64,000 bases of DNA from Tanypteryx hageni (GCA_028673005.1 CM054115.1:1674001-1738000), one strand, 5' to 3'. Positions 1 to 11,240 are shown, numbered from the stretch's first letter. Numbers and translations: made by a program. The notes: generated by a model not told the origin, from the sequence alone.

Positions 1-1
1 A

Positions 2-285
2 GTAAAAGCAAAACTAGAAAAGTTGCTACAAAAGAACTCAGGACTGCAGAGCCTATGTACAGCAGCAGATATACTGGCAGGAAAATCCAGTGAAGTTGAG
101 TGCAAAATTCCATTTCAACATGTACCCAAGTTGAAGTTCGCCCCGTCACGTCAGTTGATGTCGAACGTTCTTTTTCTGCTTACAAAATGATATTAACTGA
201 CAAACGCCATAGTTTTGTGGTAGAAAACTTAGAAAAGGTGCTTGTTATTTATTGTGAGGCCAATTACGGGAAATTTGTGAAATAA
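2..285 (+). pseudogene. hAT transposase C-terminal fragment
   Basis: This is the C-terminal dimerisation region of a hAT-family DNA transposase. The clearest part is codons from about 130 to 285, reading PVTSVDVERSFSAYK and then LTDKRHSF, the hallmark hAT dimerisation block (VxVERxFS...R). Upstream codons from position 2 continue the protein in another frame (LEKLLQKNSGLQSL...), so one single-base frameshift sits near position 140. The protein stops at TAA 283-285. The piece is cut by the window edge, so a longer element may lie to the left. The nearest relatives I would expect are the hAT-derived CGG-repeat-binding-protein-like transposases; that subfamily assignment is inference. It is not functional as it stands. 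Confidence 0.7.
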
Positions 286-726
286 ACACAAAGAGGTGAC
301 AAATTCATTATGGGAATTTCGAATGAAACACTTTGTCAAACACTCTGCGTAGTACTTAAATATTTACTTGAATAGTGTTTTCAGTCAGTATTACTATATG
401 TAATGTAGATAGTATTTTCTCGGTAATGCATGGGATATTAACTATAAGAATAAGTTTCAATGCATAGTAGTAAAATATTTTTGTTCTTTGAAAACACAAA
501 TCAATAAAGTTTCATTGACGGGCAATTTTTGCGTGCGTGCATGTTTCAGTCTTTTTTCGTGAATTAAAGTTGATAGTTGACAGAAATGATGTTGTGTTTT
601 ACTGGACATAGTTTTTGGAAGTAGTTTTTAGAGCCTATTTTACGTTTTATAAAGCCTAATTAAGGTACTTAGAGACTATTTTAGTCGCCTAAAACTTAAT
701 TTTTAGAACCTAAAAATCCGCGGTCT
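286..726. other. AT-rich sequence without recognisable feature
   Basis: No coding frame, repeat with a partner elsewhere in the window, or RNA gene was recognised. It may include the 3' end of the hAT element to the left, but no terminal inverted repeat could be paired. Confidence 0.4.
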
Positions 727-953
727 ACTCATAACCAATCATGACCTTCTCTGGTAGCTTCTCGAGGGAGAACGTGAGGACCATAGAGGTAGTATTGACT
801 ACCTCACCATTTCTCTTTGTCGTCAATCTCATGCAGTCAATGAACCCCTGAGAGGCCATCTCCCGCTTACACTCCTCGATTTCTATATATAGAAGGTCAT
901 AGTTGGATATGACCCCTTGACAGGTGTTGAGGGTTTTATGGGTCTCAACAGCT
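727..953 (-). pseudogene. LINE ORF1 internal fragment
   Basis: This stretch is nearly identical to 20928-21154 inside ORF1 of LINE A and, in opposite orientation, to 40913-41140 in LINE B. Read on the minus strand it encodes the part of ORF1 just before the zinc knuckles (motifs VETHKTLNTCQGVISNYDLL and EKLPEKVMIGYE in the longer copies). Only about 225 bp is present and neither end coincides with a LINE terminus, so it is an internal scrap left by deletion or rearrangement. The high similarity suggests a fairly recent origin. Confidence 0.85.
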
Positions 954-2342
954 CAACAGCATTATCTTATCTCTTATAATATCTTAAGGTTGTGAGTGAT
1001 GTATTTAAAAGGAATGCAAGACAAAATCACAATTAAAGAATTTATGGCATAAAGCTGTTGAATGGATAAATTCCGGTGAATTATGTCATCATTTGTTTTG
1101 ATATCTGTGAAATGACATTCGCCAATAGAAAAGGAAAGTTTAGTTCACTTTTGAGAATCATTTGCATAATTCATTGAACGACATCATTCAAAAATAAAAT
1201 TCAATAGATCTCTACTTCGATAAATAACACATCATTTGTTATGTATTCGGCATATATTTCAAACACACATTCAATATTGGTATATTTGGTTCATTCATTG
1301 GAAAAGGTGTTGCAAATTTTTGTTTGGAAAAAATATCATCTTAAAAATATTTTTAAAAAACAATACTGGATTAATTTAAATTTGTATCATAAGTTTTCAA
1401 TGAAAATTTCAGTAAATATAATTACAGATAACTCTCGTTCAATTAACGTTCATTGAACGAATGTTCGCTTTAATGAATGAATTGAATTTTATAGCTTTAC
1501 TTTTCGCTGAAAATTCTGTTCACTTTAACAAATTAAATAACATGTATACAACTCAGATTGAAGAAACTCGGATGTTTACAAAAGCTCTTGGGGTCACAAA
1601 GACCGTGGATTCTTTGTGTATCCACTTTATCATGCATTTTTCCTATCACCTGCATTTCTTGAGAGGCTTAATATGACATCACCAAACGTGCCGTCTGTTA
1701 CTCAAAATATATTTACAAATATTCACTTAGACTTGAAGGACCTCTTGTGTATTGATAAGGAGGAAGTGCAGTCTTTCTCACAGCCATTCTATGCTTCAGT
1801 CTGTGACTTGGATTTACTGTTAGGTCTGTTTTCTCCCGGTTCATACATAATCGTTTTATCACAAGGATTTGCTTTCAAGCCATTGCCGTGGCCACATTTA
1901 TGGTACTTGCTTGTAATTTTCTCATAACTGTTCAACTTTTTGTTAATTATTTTTCTGGAGATGTTTAAATCATGAGAAATTTTTAATTTTTTATTGACAG
2001 TGTTGGGAGGTTGTTTTTCATTCAAAAGTTGAATTTTCTCATATCAAACAATAGATGGCACTGTATATACTTCTATCTTTGATTGTTGTTGCTTCGGTTT
2101 TCTAGTTGATACAATATTGTACTTGCTTTGACAGATATTTTAATAGCTAAGAATTATAAATTGAAGAATAAAAACTCTTTCATCTGGAATGCATCTGTAG
2201 TTATAACAGGGAAGTCAATGAAAAAATCATGACCATTCAACAAATTTCCATTTTACGAACAGTTTTTAGGAATGCATGTCATTCATTGAACGAGAGTTGG
2301 CTGTATTTTATCTTATGTTTCATACGTAGAAAAAAACATTGT
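954..2342. other. AT-rich region, no gene recognised
   Basis: Several short open frames occur here but none matches a family I recognise. The only structure I can support is an inverted pair at 1430-1443 and 2285-2298, listed separately. Confidence 0.4.
1430..2298. repeat. Candidate MITE bounded by 14-bp inverted repeat
   Basis: AACTCTCGTTCAAT at 1430-1443 is perfectly inverted at 2285-2298, giving an 869-bp interval. Just inside the left copy is a second palindromic run (AACGTTCATTGAACG). The enclosed sequence has no transposase. A non-autonomous DNA transposon is the simplest reading. A target duplication could not be identified with confidence, so chance pairing in AT-rich DNA is possible. 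Confidence 0.3.
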
Positions 2343-2456
2343 TAAATGCGTAGCCCTACTTTATACCCAAATTTAAGATGACCCCCAATTTTTGCAAGGT
2401 GAAATTTGAAAAAAAAACCTCGTCTTGGATTCGGGTAAATATGGTACATTGTAGAG
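2343..2456 (-). repeat. DNA-transposon terminus, pogo-like type
   Basis: On the minus strand this begins ACCATATTTACCCGAATCC and continues into AAGACGAGG and GGGGGTCATCTT. The same roughly 80-bp terminus occurs on the plus strand at 28190-28270. Termini of the form 'taccatatttacccgaataca agacga' are common ends of Tc1/mariner-pogo type elements; the superfamily call is inference. No matching opposite end was found nearby. Confidence 0.5.
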
Positions 2457-4126
2457 ATTGGCCTGTCACACTCTCAGCATTTCGATCAAGCTCTAAGAAA
2501 AAGACCATAACAGTCAATTGAAACCAGCATACAACAAACTAAAATACTAGCAGATTAAGTCATGAGCCTAGAAAGTAATAGGAAAAGCGAAGGGGAAGAA
2601 CAACGGACCCAGAGACAGGTAAATCAAGTTGTAAAAAAAGAGCAAGGTATATAGATGCCATAATTTAAAGTCACAGAAAATTACAATGACTTTGTTGAAT
2701 AGTCAGTAATATTTGAATGCAATAAATTTCAAGCGCTTCACTTTCTGGGTGAATTAAAATTCATGTAACACTCTCGTTGATTTTCAAAGAGGAAATCTCT
2801 AGTAAAATATAATTGATTGTAAAACTTTTTATACGATGAAATCCTGCACCATTGCCAAATGGTGGAAATTCATAAAACTAAATATAATGTTATTTTCAAT
2901 GGATTTCTTAAAATGATAATACAGCAAATATTTCTAACCAAGTTTTAAAAAAAATAAAATTTCCAACTTTTATTTAAATTTTTTAAAATAAATTTTCTGA
3001 TAAAATTTCAAAACTACTATAGCTAAAAGAAAAGTGCAATCTTAATATGTTTACCACTCATGAGATACATGACGTAATGTCTACATCATGGTAGTTCCTA
3101 CCTAGTGACTGGAGACATAACATCTACATTATGGGTCCGCCTAATGTTTGAAGGGTCAGGTGTAGATTAGCCAGCTGTGAGCACCTCTCGCAATGGTTCA
3201 GTTATCAGTTCGACCCCTGCCGTATTAGTGTGTGCATCAGTTTGTGTTTTTGTCGCATTCTCATTTTTACAAAGTATTAGCTTCTCATCTATGAAAATAT
3301 AAATTTGTTATAAGGTAAGTTCATGTTGTGAGGTAATATTTCTCTCTTTCCTTGGATTTTCTATTATTAACTTTCATTTTATAAATGCAATTAATGTTAA
3401 TTTTTTAGATTTTTTTCTAACTTTCTGGAAGGGGGGACCCAAAGATTTAGAGATAACTTTTTTACTTTCCCGAGAATCTCAAGAGGGGTTTAAGCATAAT
3501 TTTTGCTATGTCCTATTCTTCTTCTGTGAAATGAATGTCAGTTACTTCTTTAAACAGTTGAAAACTAAATTAAAAATGGAAATTTTGAAAAATCATGCGT
3601 AGCAACCCACATTGTTAACACACTTTACACTCTACTTCCATAGATAACCTTAAATTACTTAAACCCATTTCTGAAAGTTCAGCCATTTTCAAAAACAAAG
3701 ATGTTACACTCAATCAAGACATGGGTTCTATAGTAGACAATGCTTTCCCTTTCTTGCAATGGTCATTCCAATGGACTTCCAAATTCCACCATTACGACAA
3801 TGTAACTATTTCTTCCCCTTCCTACTCTCCTCTTCCTGAATTTTGTCATCTTTATGATTGGCCTAATGAGGATGGAACCTTTGATTCCAAAATATGTATA
3901 TAAGCATTCTTTTTGAAAAAGAAGTACAAGTCTGTTTATTTGCTTGCATGCATGTAAACAAGGGTCCCTGTCAAGCAGTATTTCCCCTAAACCATTGAGC
4001 ATTTGTGTACTTTTTTAATTTTTATGGTTATAAGGAGGTTTGTCCTTTGTCATTTTTTATTGTAATTAACCATAGAGCTCCAAAAATTAAATTTTTGACA
4101 AATATAGTTAAAATAAGAATTTTTTT
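2457..4126. other. Unannotated AT-rich stretch
   Basis: Nothing coding is recognised here. The right part (about 3060-3150) has repeated 'ACATAAT/CTACAT' style motifs that could be subterminal repeats of the piggyBac remnant that follows, but no TTAA-flanked terminus could be paired with a second end. Confidence 0.3.
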
Positions 4127-4519
4127 TTGTTTATTGACATATTGGGATTAGTAAATTTGCCAAAAATTGCTAATTATTGGAACACAAAGTCTCTCGATCG
4201 CAATGATGCAGCTCCAAATACTATGAGCAGAAACCATTTCGAATTGCTGATTCGTATGTTATGCTTTTACAATAATGAAGAAGCCCCAGAGAATGACCGC
4301 CTTCACAAAGCCCAGCCTATTTTAGATAAGATTATTCGTAAATTTCAGGAAATGTACATTCCTGACGAAAGTGTTTACATAGATGAAACTCAAATTCCTT
4401 TTCAAGGAAGGGTAATCATGAAGCAGTACATCCTTCAAAAAAGACGTAAATTTTCAAAATTTACTTACTGCAGAACAAAAGGCAGTGATTTGCATAAATA
4501 TCTTGTAAATCTTAACTGA
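4127..4519 (+). pseudogene. piggyBac transposase fragment
   Basis: A 130-residue frame matches the N-terminal half of the piggyBac DDE domain. Visible blocks in order are GLVNLPKIANYWNTKS, TMSRNHFELLIRMLCFYNN, RLHKAQPILDKI and VYIDETQIPFQGR; the last contains the first catalytic Asp region (DE.xIPFxGR). The next expected block, a Lys/Gly-rich stretch, is corrupted and the frame ends 130 residues in, whereas intact piggyBac transposases are about 550-600 residues. A hAT remnant begins immediately downstream, so the element is truncated at its 3' side. It is an inactive relic. Confidence 0.8.
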
Positions 4520-4552
4520 ATGCCTTCACAATACCTAGAAGAAATATAGAAG

Positions 4553-4818
4553 GTAGAGAGAAAAGATGAAATTTCCATTTTATTAAATGATTTTGGAAAA
4601 GTTAGAAGAATTTCTACCAAAGAAAACATTTTCCAATACTGGAAGGGTCAAGATAAAACACTTCAGTAATTAGCAAAAAATTGTTTAAGCAGTTCCTGCA
4701 ACCCAGGTGTCAGTAGAGAGAGTATTCTCTATGCTTAAGTGGATGCTCTCTGACAGAAGACATAATTTGGATTCAGAATAATTAGAAGATATTTTGTTGA
4801 TTACAATTGTAAAATAAT
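4553..4818 (+). pseudogene. hAT transposase C-terminal remnant
   Basis: In-frame pieces read KDEISILLNDFGKV, NIFQYWKGQ, then after one frameshift AVPATQVSVERVFSMLKW followed by SDRRHNL and LEDILL. This is the canonical hAT dimerisation domain order (LxxYW, VPAT..SVERVFS, R.L, LEdilf). There is an internal stop after HNLDSE. The piece ends with TAA near 4816. It abuts the piggyBac remnant, so two unrelated transposon scraps are joined here. Confidence 0.75.
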
Positions 4819-5008
4819 ATAAATTTCATTTTTTGTAAATATTAGTATTTAATACTTAATGATATTTTTGTTAGGCTGTGTCAATCCACCAAACAGTTAG
4901 TTACTTCATTTCCATTAATATTTTTAAGTAAAAATGTATTACATAATGTTAGTCAGTAAGATGAAATTGTAAACAATATCAATATTTTGTCCTGTAGAAT
5001 CCTGCAAC

Positions 5009-5120
5009 AATAAAACCTCCATATAAAGAAATTGGCAGGACCAAAAAAATTGTTGTTCATTGTATGGAGGTTCGTTGTATGAATGTTACGGAGGTTCGTT
5101 GGATGGATGTTACAGGGGGG
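5009..5120. repeat. Tigger/mariner-like terminal sequence
   Basis: The run AATAAAACCTCCATATAAAG followed by copies of 'GGAGGTTCGTTGTATG' resembles the ends of pogo/Tigger-like elements (AAAACCTCxATATAACG type). The sequence contains its own inverted complement (CCTCCAT... and ATGGAGG), as in a short hairpin-like terminus. Only one end is visible. Confidence 0.35.
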
Positions 5121-5430
5121 TTGCATACACACAGGGGCAGCCCAGCATGTGCAGGTATGTCAGGCTTAATCCCTCAGAGAGGGGCTAGATTTAATTAACA
5201 CACTCCTGTAAATCTGGCAGATATTTACATGAAATGGCCAATTTTGATGTAGTTCAATATAAACATTTATAACGTATTACCTAATAATCAGATTTATGTG
5301 AAAAATTCGGAATATCTACGCGATAGTACATGTTATATAGCTTATTTTTTTACATTAATCTATTTCAATAAGTTTATGCGTTATTGCGTGATGAAGTAAC
5401 AACGGTTTATACCACACAAATGTTAAATTC

Positions 5431-5769
5431 TTAATCACTGATTTTAGTGCTCAGCTTCTCTAGCACCTCTGCCGTTTCCAACGTCTTAGTCGCAAAGAGC
5501 CAGGCAAACTTAGTAAATGCATCCACAAGCACAAGGAGGTACTTGTAGCACTTTTTAGTTGATGGCAATGGCCCCAAATGATCTATATGTAACGTGTCTA
5601 AAGGGAGGTCTTCTTTTGGAATAGGGTTCAGAAAACCCTCCGCCTTTCCTTGCTTTCTAGCCACAATTATTATGTCATCCAAATACATTAGTACAATCCC
5701 ACGCTTCACCAGCTCCCGAAAAACAAATGAAATGAATCTCTGAAACAGCTGGGGAATTGCACAACCCAA
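5431..5769 (-). pseudogene. Gypsy pol, RT tail joined to integrase core
   Basis: The frame begins with the end of the reverse-transcriptase palm (FQRFISFVFRELVKRG) and contains the catalytic YLDD box, then passes without a break in frame into the pre-integrase linker and integrase core (LDTLHIDHLGPLPSTKK and VLVDAFTKFAWL, carrying two Asp of the D,D,E triad). The remainder of RT, RNase H and the zinc finger of integrase are missing, so an internal deletion fused the two. The frame stops shortly after, before the last catalytic Glu. It overlaps the upstream pol frame because of a frameshift near 5750. Confidence 0.85.
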
Positions 5770-6832
5770 ATGGGACCCTAGTGAACTCGTACTGTCCTGT
5801 AGGTGTCACAAAGGCGGTATATTTTCTGCTCCCTTCTGCTACTTGCACATGAAAGAAACCATCTTTTAAGTCCAGCGTAATAAACACCTTTGCCTCCACT
5901 AACCTATCTAAAATGTTGTTGTTGTTAATCGGTTTGTAGTTTACATATATTCTTGCACTCCCATCTTTCTTCCTGGCCATAACCACCTGGCTAGCGAAAT
6001 CAGATTGGCTGGTTGTGATTATCCCCTTTTCCAACCACTCTTCCACCTGCTCGTCAACTTCGGCCGACTCCTTAGGTGATAACTGCCGTGGTCTCCGGCT
6101 AATGGGCGTCTCATTCTTTAGGACTATTTTCATCTTAATCGGCACCTCTTCCATCTCCTTAGGCTGGTAATCCCCGACTAATTCTGGGTCTAAATGACTG
6201 CACTGGTCGTCATCTGTGGCAATAAGCAGCATACAGCCCTCTTCTGGCCATATCTGAGCCTCGCTCCTGCTTAACTTCACTGAAGCATGGTTCAACAGTT
6301 CATCACCTAAGAGAGCTCTCACGTAAGGAATGGTTCCAGCAGGCACTACCGAGTACAACAGTGGATATAGGACTCCGTCGATAACAGTCGTCGTCTTAAG
6401 TCGGCCCAGCGTCTTGATCATCCCCCCACCTGCGGCTTCTAGAACCTGCTCGTGCCTTTCAAAGTCCAGTTCACCTAACTCCTTGCAAAGATCTTCGGCA
6501 ATGATATTGTAGTCACTGCCACTATCAATTAGACAGTCCACATTGACTCTGTTAATTTTCACAGTCTTAATCCGATTTTTCCGGCCCTCTGACCGCAACT
6601 GTAACAAACCTGCTCTATCAGTGCTCTTTTCTACATAGAAAAGATCCCGTTGACAACCACTAGAAGGCGAACCTGGGCATTTCGCGGCAATATGCCCAAA
6701 GCCGAGGCACTTGGTCCCCCTTTCCTTAAACTTACAATCATGGCTCAAATGTCCTACGCCCCCACAATTGAAGCACCTAGCCTGTTTTGTTAGAAAAGTT
6801 CGACCCAGGACTCCTTGGTACTTCCACCTCAC
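5675..6832 (-). pseudogene. Gypsy zinc knuckle, protease and reverse transcriptase
   Basis: About 385 residues. Near the start is one good CCHC knuckle (CFNCGGVGHLSHDC) and a degenerate second (KCLGFGHIAAKC, which has lost a Cys). Protease follows with the active-site DSGSD. The RT begins near PKESAEVDEQVEEWLEKGII and shows RIYVNYKPIN, the catalytic LDLKDGFF and FGLCNSPA. After that a frameshift leads into unrelated sequence, and the true continuation is in the overlapping frame at 5431-5769. Knuckles normally lie in gag, so another frameshift near 6800 separates them from the gag frame. Confidence 0.85.
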
Positions 6833-7543
6833 GCTGCGGCCTATTCGTAGACATTTTGCTCCTCATCATCTTGTAATATTTTACCTTCTCCCGAAACTCG
6901 GCAAATGTCTTAGCTCCATACAGCATTGCCTTATTTACCTCACTATCCTGAAGACCGTCGATAATATATTGAATAGTGATTTCCGGTTCCAGGTCAATTC
7001 TACTAGCTATTTTCCTCATCTGCAGGATGTACTCTTGGTGGGATTCCCCTTCCTTCTTTTTGCGCCTAAATAGCAACTGATGAATCTCACGACTGTTTGT
7101 CTTCGATTCAAACTCCTCCGTCAGGGCCTCCTTAAGTGCTCCCCACGTCTTGAATATTGGTTCCGCCTCCAGCCACAGCTTCGCGGTTCCCTCGAGGCAC
7201 TTCTTCGCAAACACCAACATCCGTAGTGGCGACCATTCGTACAATTCACTGTGCTCCTCGATGAGTTCAATCCACTTGCCTACTGGGAAGGCCTTGTCCT
7301 CTCCGGTGAATTTCGGGATCGTCCCTTCTATATCCCTGAACTGAAGCTGTCCCCTCATAACTCCGTGGCCCTCATCTCTTCCGCGAGATACACTACTTTC
7401 GCTCTCCGACTCTTTGATTCGGCGTTGTTCGTCGCGCAACGCATCACACTCAGCTTCGGCTTCTGCCAACTCGCGCTGTAGCTGCTCTACGGTTCAACTT
7501 GTTGCCCGCCTCTCTCTCTCAGAAAGATCTTCAGGTGGAGCCA
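6777..7543 (-). pseudogene. Gypsy gag, one in-frame stop
   Basis: Capsid-like gag of the element. The likely original start is ATG at 7543 (MAPPEDLSERERRATS), followed in frame by TGA at 7496-7494 and then TVEQLQRELAEAEAECD; the usual annotation from the next ATG at 7469 would miss this N terminus. The central region (FTGEDKAFPVGKWIELIEE, LRMLVFAKKCLEGTAKLWL, LKEALTEEF, IHQLLFRRKKKEGES) is a typical Retrotrans_gag domain. The frame ends at 6777, just past the point where the zinc knuckles continue in the pol frame. Confidence 0.85.
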
Positions 7544-7951
7544 TCTTATAACGCCTATTCACACTAACACGAAGACATAAAAAGTACTTTCCCCTCCCCT
7601 CGGCTATACCAGGCACACGCTAGTCTCAGGCTACTTCCTCGTCACATGATCCTATGTCAGTCCAACACTACCTTCCCGTGCTTTTTCTCATCATGTGACC
7701 CACCAGCTAGATAGCGTCCATTACGTGAGAAGTGACTTCACCAAAATGGCTTCCCACGCTTTTTCTTTCAAAGTCTTAAATGTTTCAACACACAACGTTT
7801 ATCAGCTAGGAAATTACACCACACTAAAATATCACTCTTCTAACTAATAACTTTTCTCGTCTCTCGGCAAATAAAGTCCAAAATATGCAGCGTGCTCCTA
7901 TCGTCTTTAGACCAACACAACTACACTTTGATGAGAAATGCAAGGTCTCGT

Positions 7952-8246
7952 CTATCGTAAGATAACATCTCGTCTTTCGTAATATAACATCTCGTCTTTC
8001 GTAATATAACGTCTCATCTTTCGTAATATAACGTCTCGTTTTTCGTAAAATAACGTCTCGTATTTCACAAGATAACGTCTCGTCTTTCGCAAAATAAGGT
8101 CTCGTCTTTCGCAAAATAAGGTCTCGTCTTTCGTAAGATAACGTCTCATCTTTCGTAAGATAACGTCTCATCTTTCGTAAGATAACGTCTCGTCTTTCGT
8201 AAGATAACATCTCGTCTTTCGTAAAATAACATCTCGTCTTTCGTCT
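7952..8246 (-). repeat. 22-bp tandem array in the Gypsy leader
   Basis: About 13 copies of a 22-bp unit whose core on the plus strand is GTCTCGTCTTTCGTAAGATA. Units differ by single substitutions (CGTAAG/CGCAAA/CGTAAT). The array lies between the primer binding site and gag, so it would be in the 5' untranslated RNA of the element. The unit length is not a multiple of three; apparent proteins here are translation artefacts. Confidence 0.9.
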
Positions 8247-8334
8247 TACATATAAACTTCTATTCGTCTTATAAATACACTAAAATTCGTCCTACTGGTG
8301 TCATGGCGCGTCTTCATCTCACGTTCCTTTCCAC

Positions 8335-8352
8335 ATCCCGGACGAGCCCCCA
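8335..8352 (-). promoter_or_regulatory. Primer binding site, tRNA-Pro type
   Basis: On the minus strand the 18 bases read TGGGGGCTCGTCCGGGAT, complementary to the 3' end of tRNA-Pro and the same as the well-known proline-type retroviral site. It begins five bases after the LTR end. Confidence 0.9.
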
Positions 8353-8357
8353 AAAGT

Positions 8358-8627
8358 TGTGGGGTGCGGATAAAGGAGACGAGAGAACTTATGTCGGATA
8401 AATTTTATTATCCTTCAATACACTAGGTATACTGGTAAACTTCCGTCGTACACACACTGTCCATTCTGCTACTCAGCTACATTCACGTCGTCATCCCACT
8501 TTCACTCGCGCCAACGTCTCGCCATCACCTAACTCTCTCACTCTCAGCATCCACTCTGAACAACTGACAATCACCACCCATCACAAACAAGTGACGATCA
8601 CCACCCGTACACCATCTCAGTCCCACA
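8358..8627 (-). repeat. Gypsy 5' LTR
   Basis: Read on the minus strand the 270-bp LTR starts TGTGGGACTGAG and ends CACCCCACA, so it has the TG...CA ends with an inverted terminal repeat (TGTGGG/CCCACA). A possible polyadenylation signal AATAAA lies near its 3' part (about 8410). Its downstream position relative to the primer binding site fits exactly. The outside flank is an (AT)n run at 8625-8643. Confidence 0.8.
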
Positions 8628-8643
8628 TATATATATATATATT

Positions 8644-9028
8644 TCAACCACATAATTATGAATTAAAAATACATAAAGTAGACAATATGGTCCTGCAAAC
8701 CCCGTAGGCTTGTCTGCAGGTGCCGCTAAATGTTTGATTTGGTGGTAGCTACATCACCTCACATCATCTCGTAACTATGTTACATCTCCAAAATTACATC
8801 ACCTCCTAGATGTGTTATATGGTAATAATAATAATAATTACAAATCTAGTTTCCTCACAGGAGTAGCTAGCAGAGCAGATGGTCACGCATCCTGCCGAAG
8901 GGGCTGGTTACCACAACCTTGGGACAACCCGATAACCACTCCACTAGTTCATATCGCATAATCACCTCACATCACATCAATGGAAAGTAATAATAACAAT
9001 AAGTGGCATTGTGCCTTGAAGTATTAAA
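8644..9028. other. Unclassified repeat-like sequence with short (AAT)n
   Basis: Contains AATAATAATAAT at about 8824-8838 and a similar AATAATAACAATAA at 8988-9001, each preceded by CATCACCTCACATCA-like sequence, suggesting a diverged duplication. No coding content was recognised. Confidence 0.3.
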
Positions 9029-11240
9029 TCAAATTAAATTTATAATGAAGCAAATTACATGAGAATATGCACAGCTTTTAAAATGAAAGCAAATTTTGAA
9101 GGAGAGAAATAATAAGTTTAGCAAAGTTAGTTTTGAGAATGAAAGGTTCCATTCCAGGCAAATTGACTGAAATTCAGTGTTGGAGTTTCTCAAGTGTTGA
9201 AGCCATGGCTTCTCGGACAATCTCTCATCTGCTGGGATCACCAATTCTTCACCACACATAACAACACCAAGCAGTACCCCAAAACCTCACAATTCAGTGG
9301 ACAAAATCCGTCACTCCCAACTTCAACCAAAATTAAGACTCCAATACAAGAACATGTAATCTGGTTTGCCGAACAAAAATAAAAAATTGCACAAAATACT
9401 GGAGAAAAGCAAAGTTTTCACATGGGCCACTTTAAATAATTTTGGCAAAATAACCAACCAATAAAACAGATGTGATTGTTTATGTTGGTATTACATTCAA
9501 ACCTGTATTACACACAGGCAATACATTCATTGACAAATTCTGGTATCAAAAAACATTCAATGCTTGTATTAAAGCATACTGCAATTTACAAACGGGATAT
9601 TTCAAAGAAATTTTCGCAATGCAAAATGTACAAATCCAAATTGGACCAATTTCTAAACCATCGTTCTTCCTGTGAATATCTCCTTTTTGCCCAAATAATG
9701 AAAATCAATGCACAAAAACAACAATAAAACAAAGGAAATATAAATACCAAAAAACGTTGACACAAAACAAATGAAATAACAATGTTCATTACTGTGAATG
9801 ACAGAAGTGGTATTTAATATACTTTCACAATACAGATTATTCAATGAAGAGGGTAGAAATCACAAATCAAATTATATCATCACTACAATCAAAATATATT
9901 TATGAACACAAAGCTCAAGTTTATTAACATAAATAATTCTCACCTGAAATGGTCACTTCCACTTCCAATGAATAAATCATTTTCCAAAAAGGAAATTTTA
10001 CTAAAATTTATAACAACACTGAAGGTACATATAAAACACATTTCAAATCCATTATTCTTCCCATGAAAATAACTTTTTTTGACTGAAAAAATGATTAATC
10101 AACGAACAATAATGATGAAATACCCAACAAATTACAAAAAAATTAATACAACACATCTGAAAGATCATTGGCTGATATTGTATGCTAGAAACTCTATCTA
10201 TCACAATTTGTCTTTTTAATAAATATCTTATGAATCACAAATAAAACTCACATTACATGAAAACATGACAAATGAACAAAAAATACTTATGAACACATGA
10301 TCACACTGACTGACAAAATTCATTTAAATATATTTTAAACACTGCAATGAGAAAAACTGAAGGTTTGACAGAGTATTGCAGTCAAATATACATATCGATC
10401 ACATTAAAGGCATTTATCAAAAATGCCTGTATCACATTAAATTCCCAATTCACTTTTAAAACATTGTTGCAAATAATAAAACCACTATAATGCTCAATAA
10501 TGTGAATTATATCGATACATCACTGCTACTCAGAGAATCCACCAGCTGCTGGGCCCACCAATTCTTCATCGCAAATAGCAACACCAAGAGGTATCCCACT
10601 ACCTCCAAGACCTCAAACTTGGGTAGACCAAATCTGTCACTTCTAACTTCAACAAAAATTAAAACGTTTAAGAAAGAAAGGGCAAATTTTGCAGCTATCG
10701 CAGTCACCGAAGTAAGAGACTGGAATAGCAGAATCAGAAAAATTCACAACAGAGCAGTTTAAGCCTTTATGGCCATGGACCTTTCTTGAACAAATAATCC
10801 GAGTGTTAACTGAAAACACCAAAATATTGAACAGATAACGAGACAAATATGAAAACAGAGATAAATTGCACATAGACAAGGACAGTTCATTCTGAAAAAT
10901 GACCACATTCATGACTTGAATATTGTCAAGAGTAGCAAAGACCAAAAGTTTCACAATATTTCCCTTCAGATTGGGAAAACACAAGTTGCGAATCATCATA
11001 AATTTCTTGTCCTTCCACATCACAATTGTGAAGATTTACTCACTCATAGACAGAGATATAAATGGCACATAGAAAAGGACCGTTCGTGCTGAAAAACAAC
11101 CACGTTCATGACTTGCATATTAAGAGTAGCAAAGAACAAAGTTTTACAATATTTTCCTTCAGATTGGCAAACACAAGTCACGAATCATCATAAATTTCTT
11201 GTGAAATTGTGAAAATTTAACTGCTAATAATCAGAGAGAG
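9029..11240 (-). repeat. Unclassified dispersed repeat, family X, two partial copies
   Basis: Minus-strand sequence from about 9340 to 10470 aligns with plus-strand 30480-31560, and a shared 3' module with the sense WWARRLVD/WWAQQLVD appears at 9190-9330, 10510-10680 and 31600-31745. The module keeps an open frame in two of the copies (for example EVLEVVGYLLVLLFA...WWAQQLVDSL), but no known protein domain is recognised. It could be a non-autonomous transposon or a duplicated non-coding transcript. At 10858-11230 the sequence is additionally duplicated in tandem. Confidence 0.55.
10858..11230. repeat. Tandem duplication of about 190 bp
   Basis: Two adjacent copies, about 10858-11056 and 11057-11230, share blocks such as GACAAGGACAGTTCATTCTG / GAAAAGGACCGTTCGTGCTG and CACGAATCATCATAAATTTC. 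The second copy has small deletions. Confidence 0.75.

Larger units (their letters stand above)
5431..8627 (-). mobile_element. Ty3/Gypsy LTR retrotransposon, internally deleted, 3' LTR missing
   Basis: Order on the minus strand: LTR (8627-8358), primer binding site (8352-8335), long leader with a 22-bp tandem array, gag, protease, reverse transcriptase, then a deletion joining the RT active-site region directly to integrase, ending at 5431. A complete element would also encode RNase H and the zinc-binding part of integrase between these. No second LTR is seen to the left, so the 3' end is lost. Coding parts contain one gag stop and at least two frameshifts. No envelope frame is visible. Confidence 0.85.

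Noticed and set aside
1616..2025. Overlapping open frames on both strands, one Lys/Asn-rich
   Set aside because: I considered a DNA-binding domain of a Tigger-type transposase, but no diagnostic motif could be aligned.
3721..3903. 60-residue open frame before the piggyBac remnant
   Set aside because: No match to piggyBac blocks or any other family; composition is ordinary.
7824..8210. 128-residue open frame rich in RRD/YER repeats
   Set aside because: It is a translation of the 22-bp tandem array, read in three successive frames; no start context or domain supports it.
7952..8246. Array resembling a CRISPR
   Set aside because: Units are contiguous 22-bp tandem copies without unique spacers, inside a eukaryotic retrotransposon.
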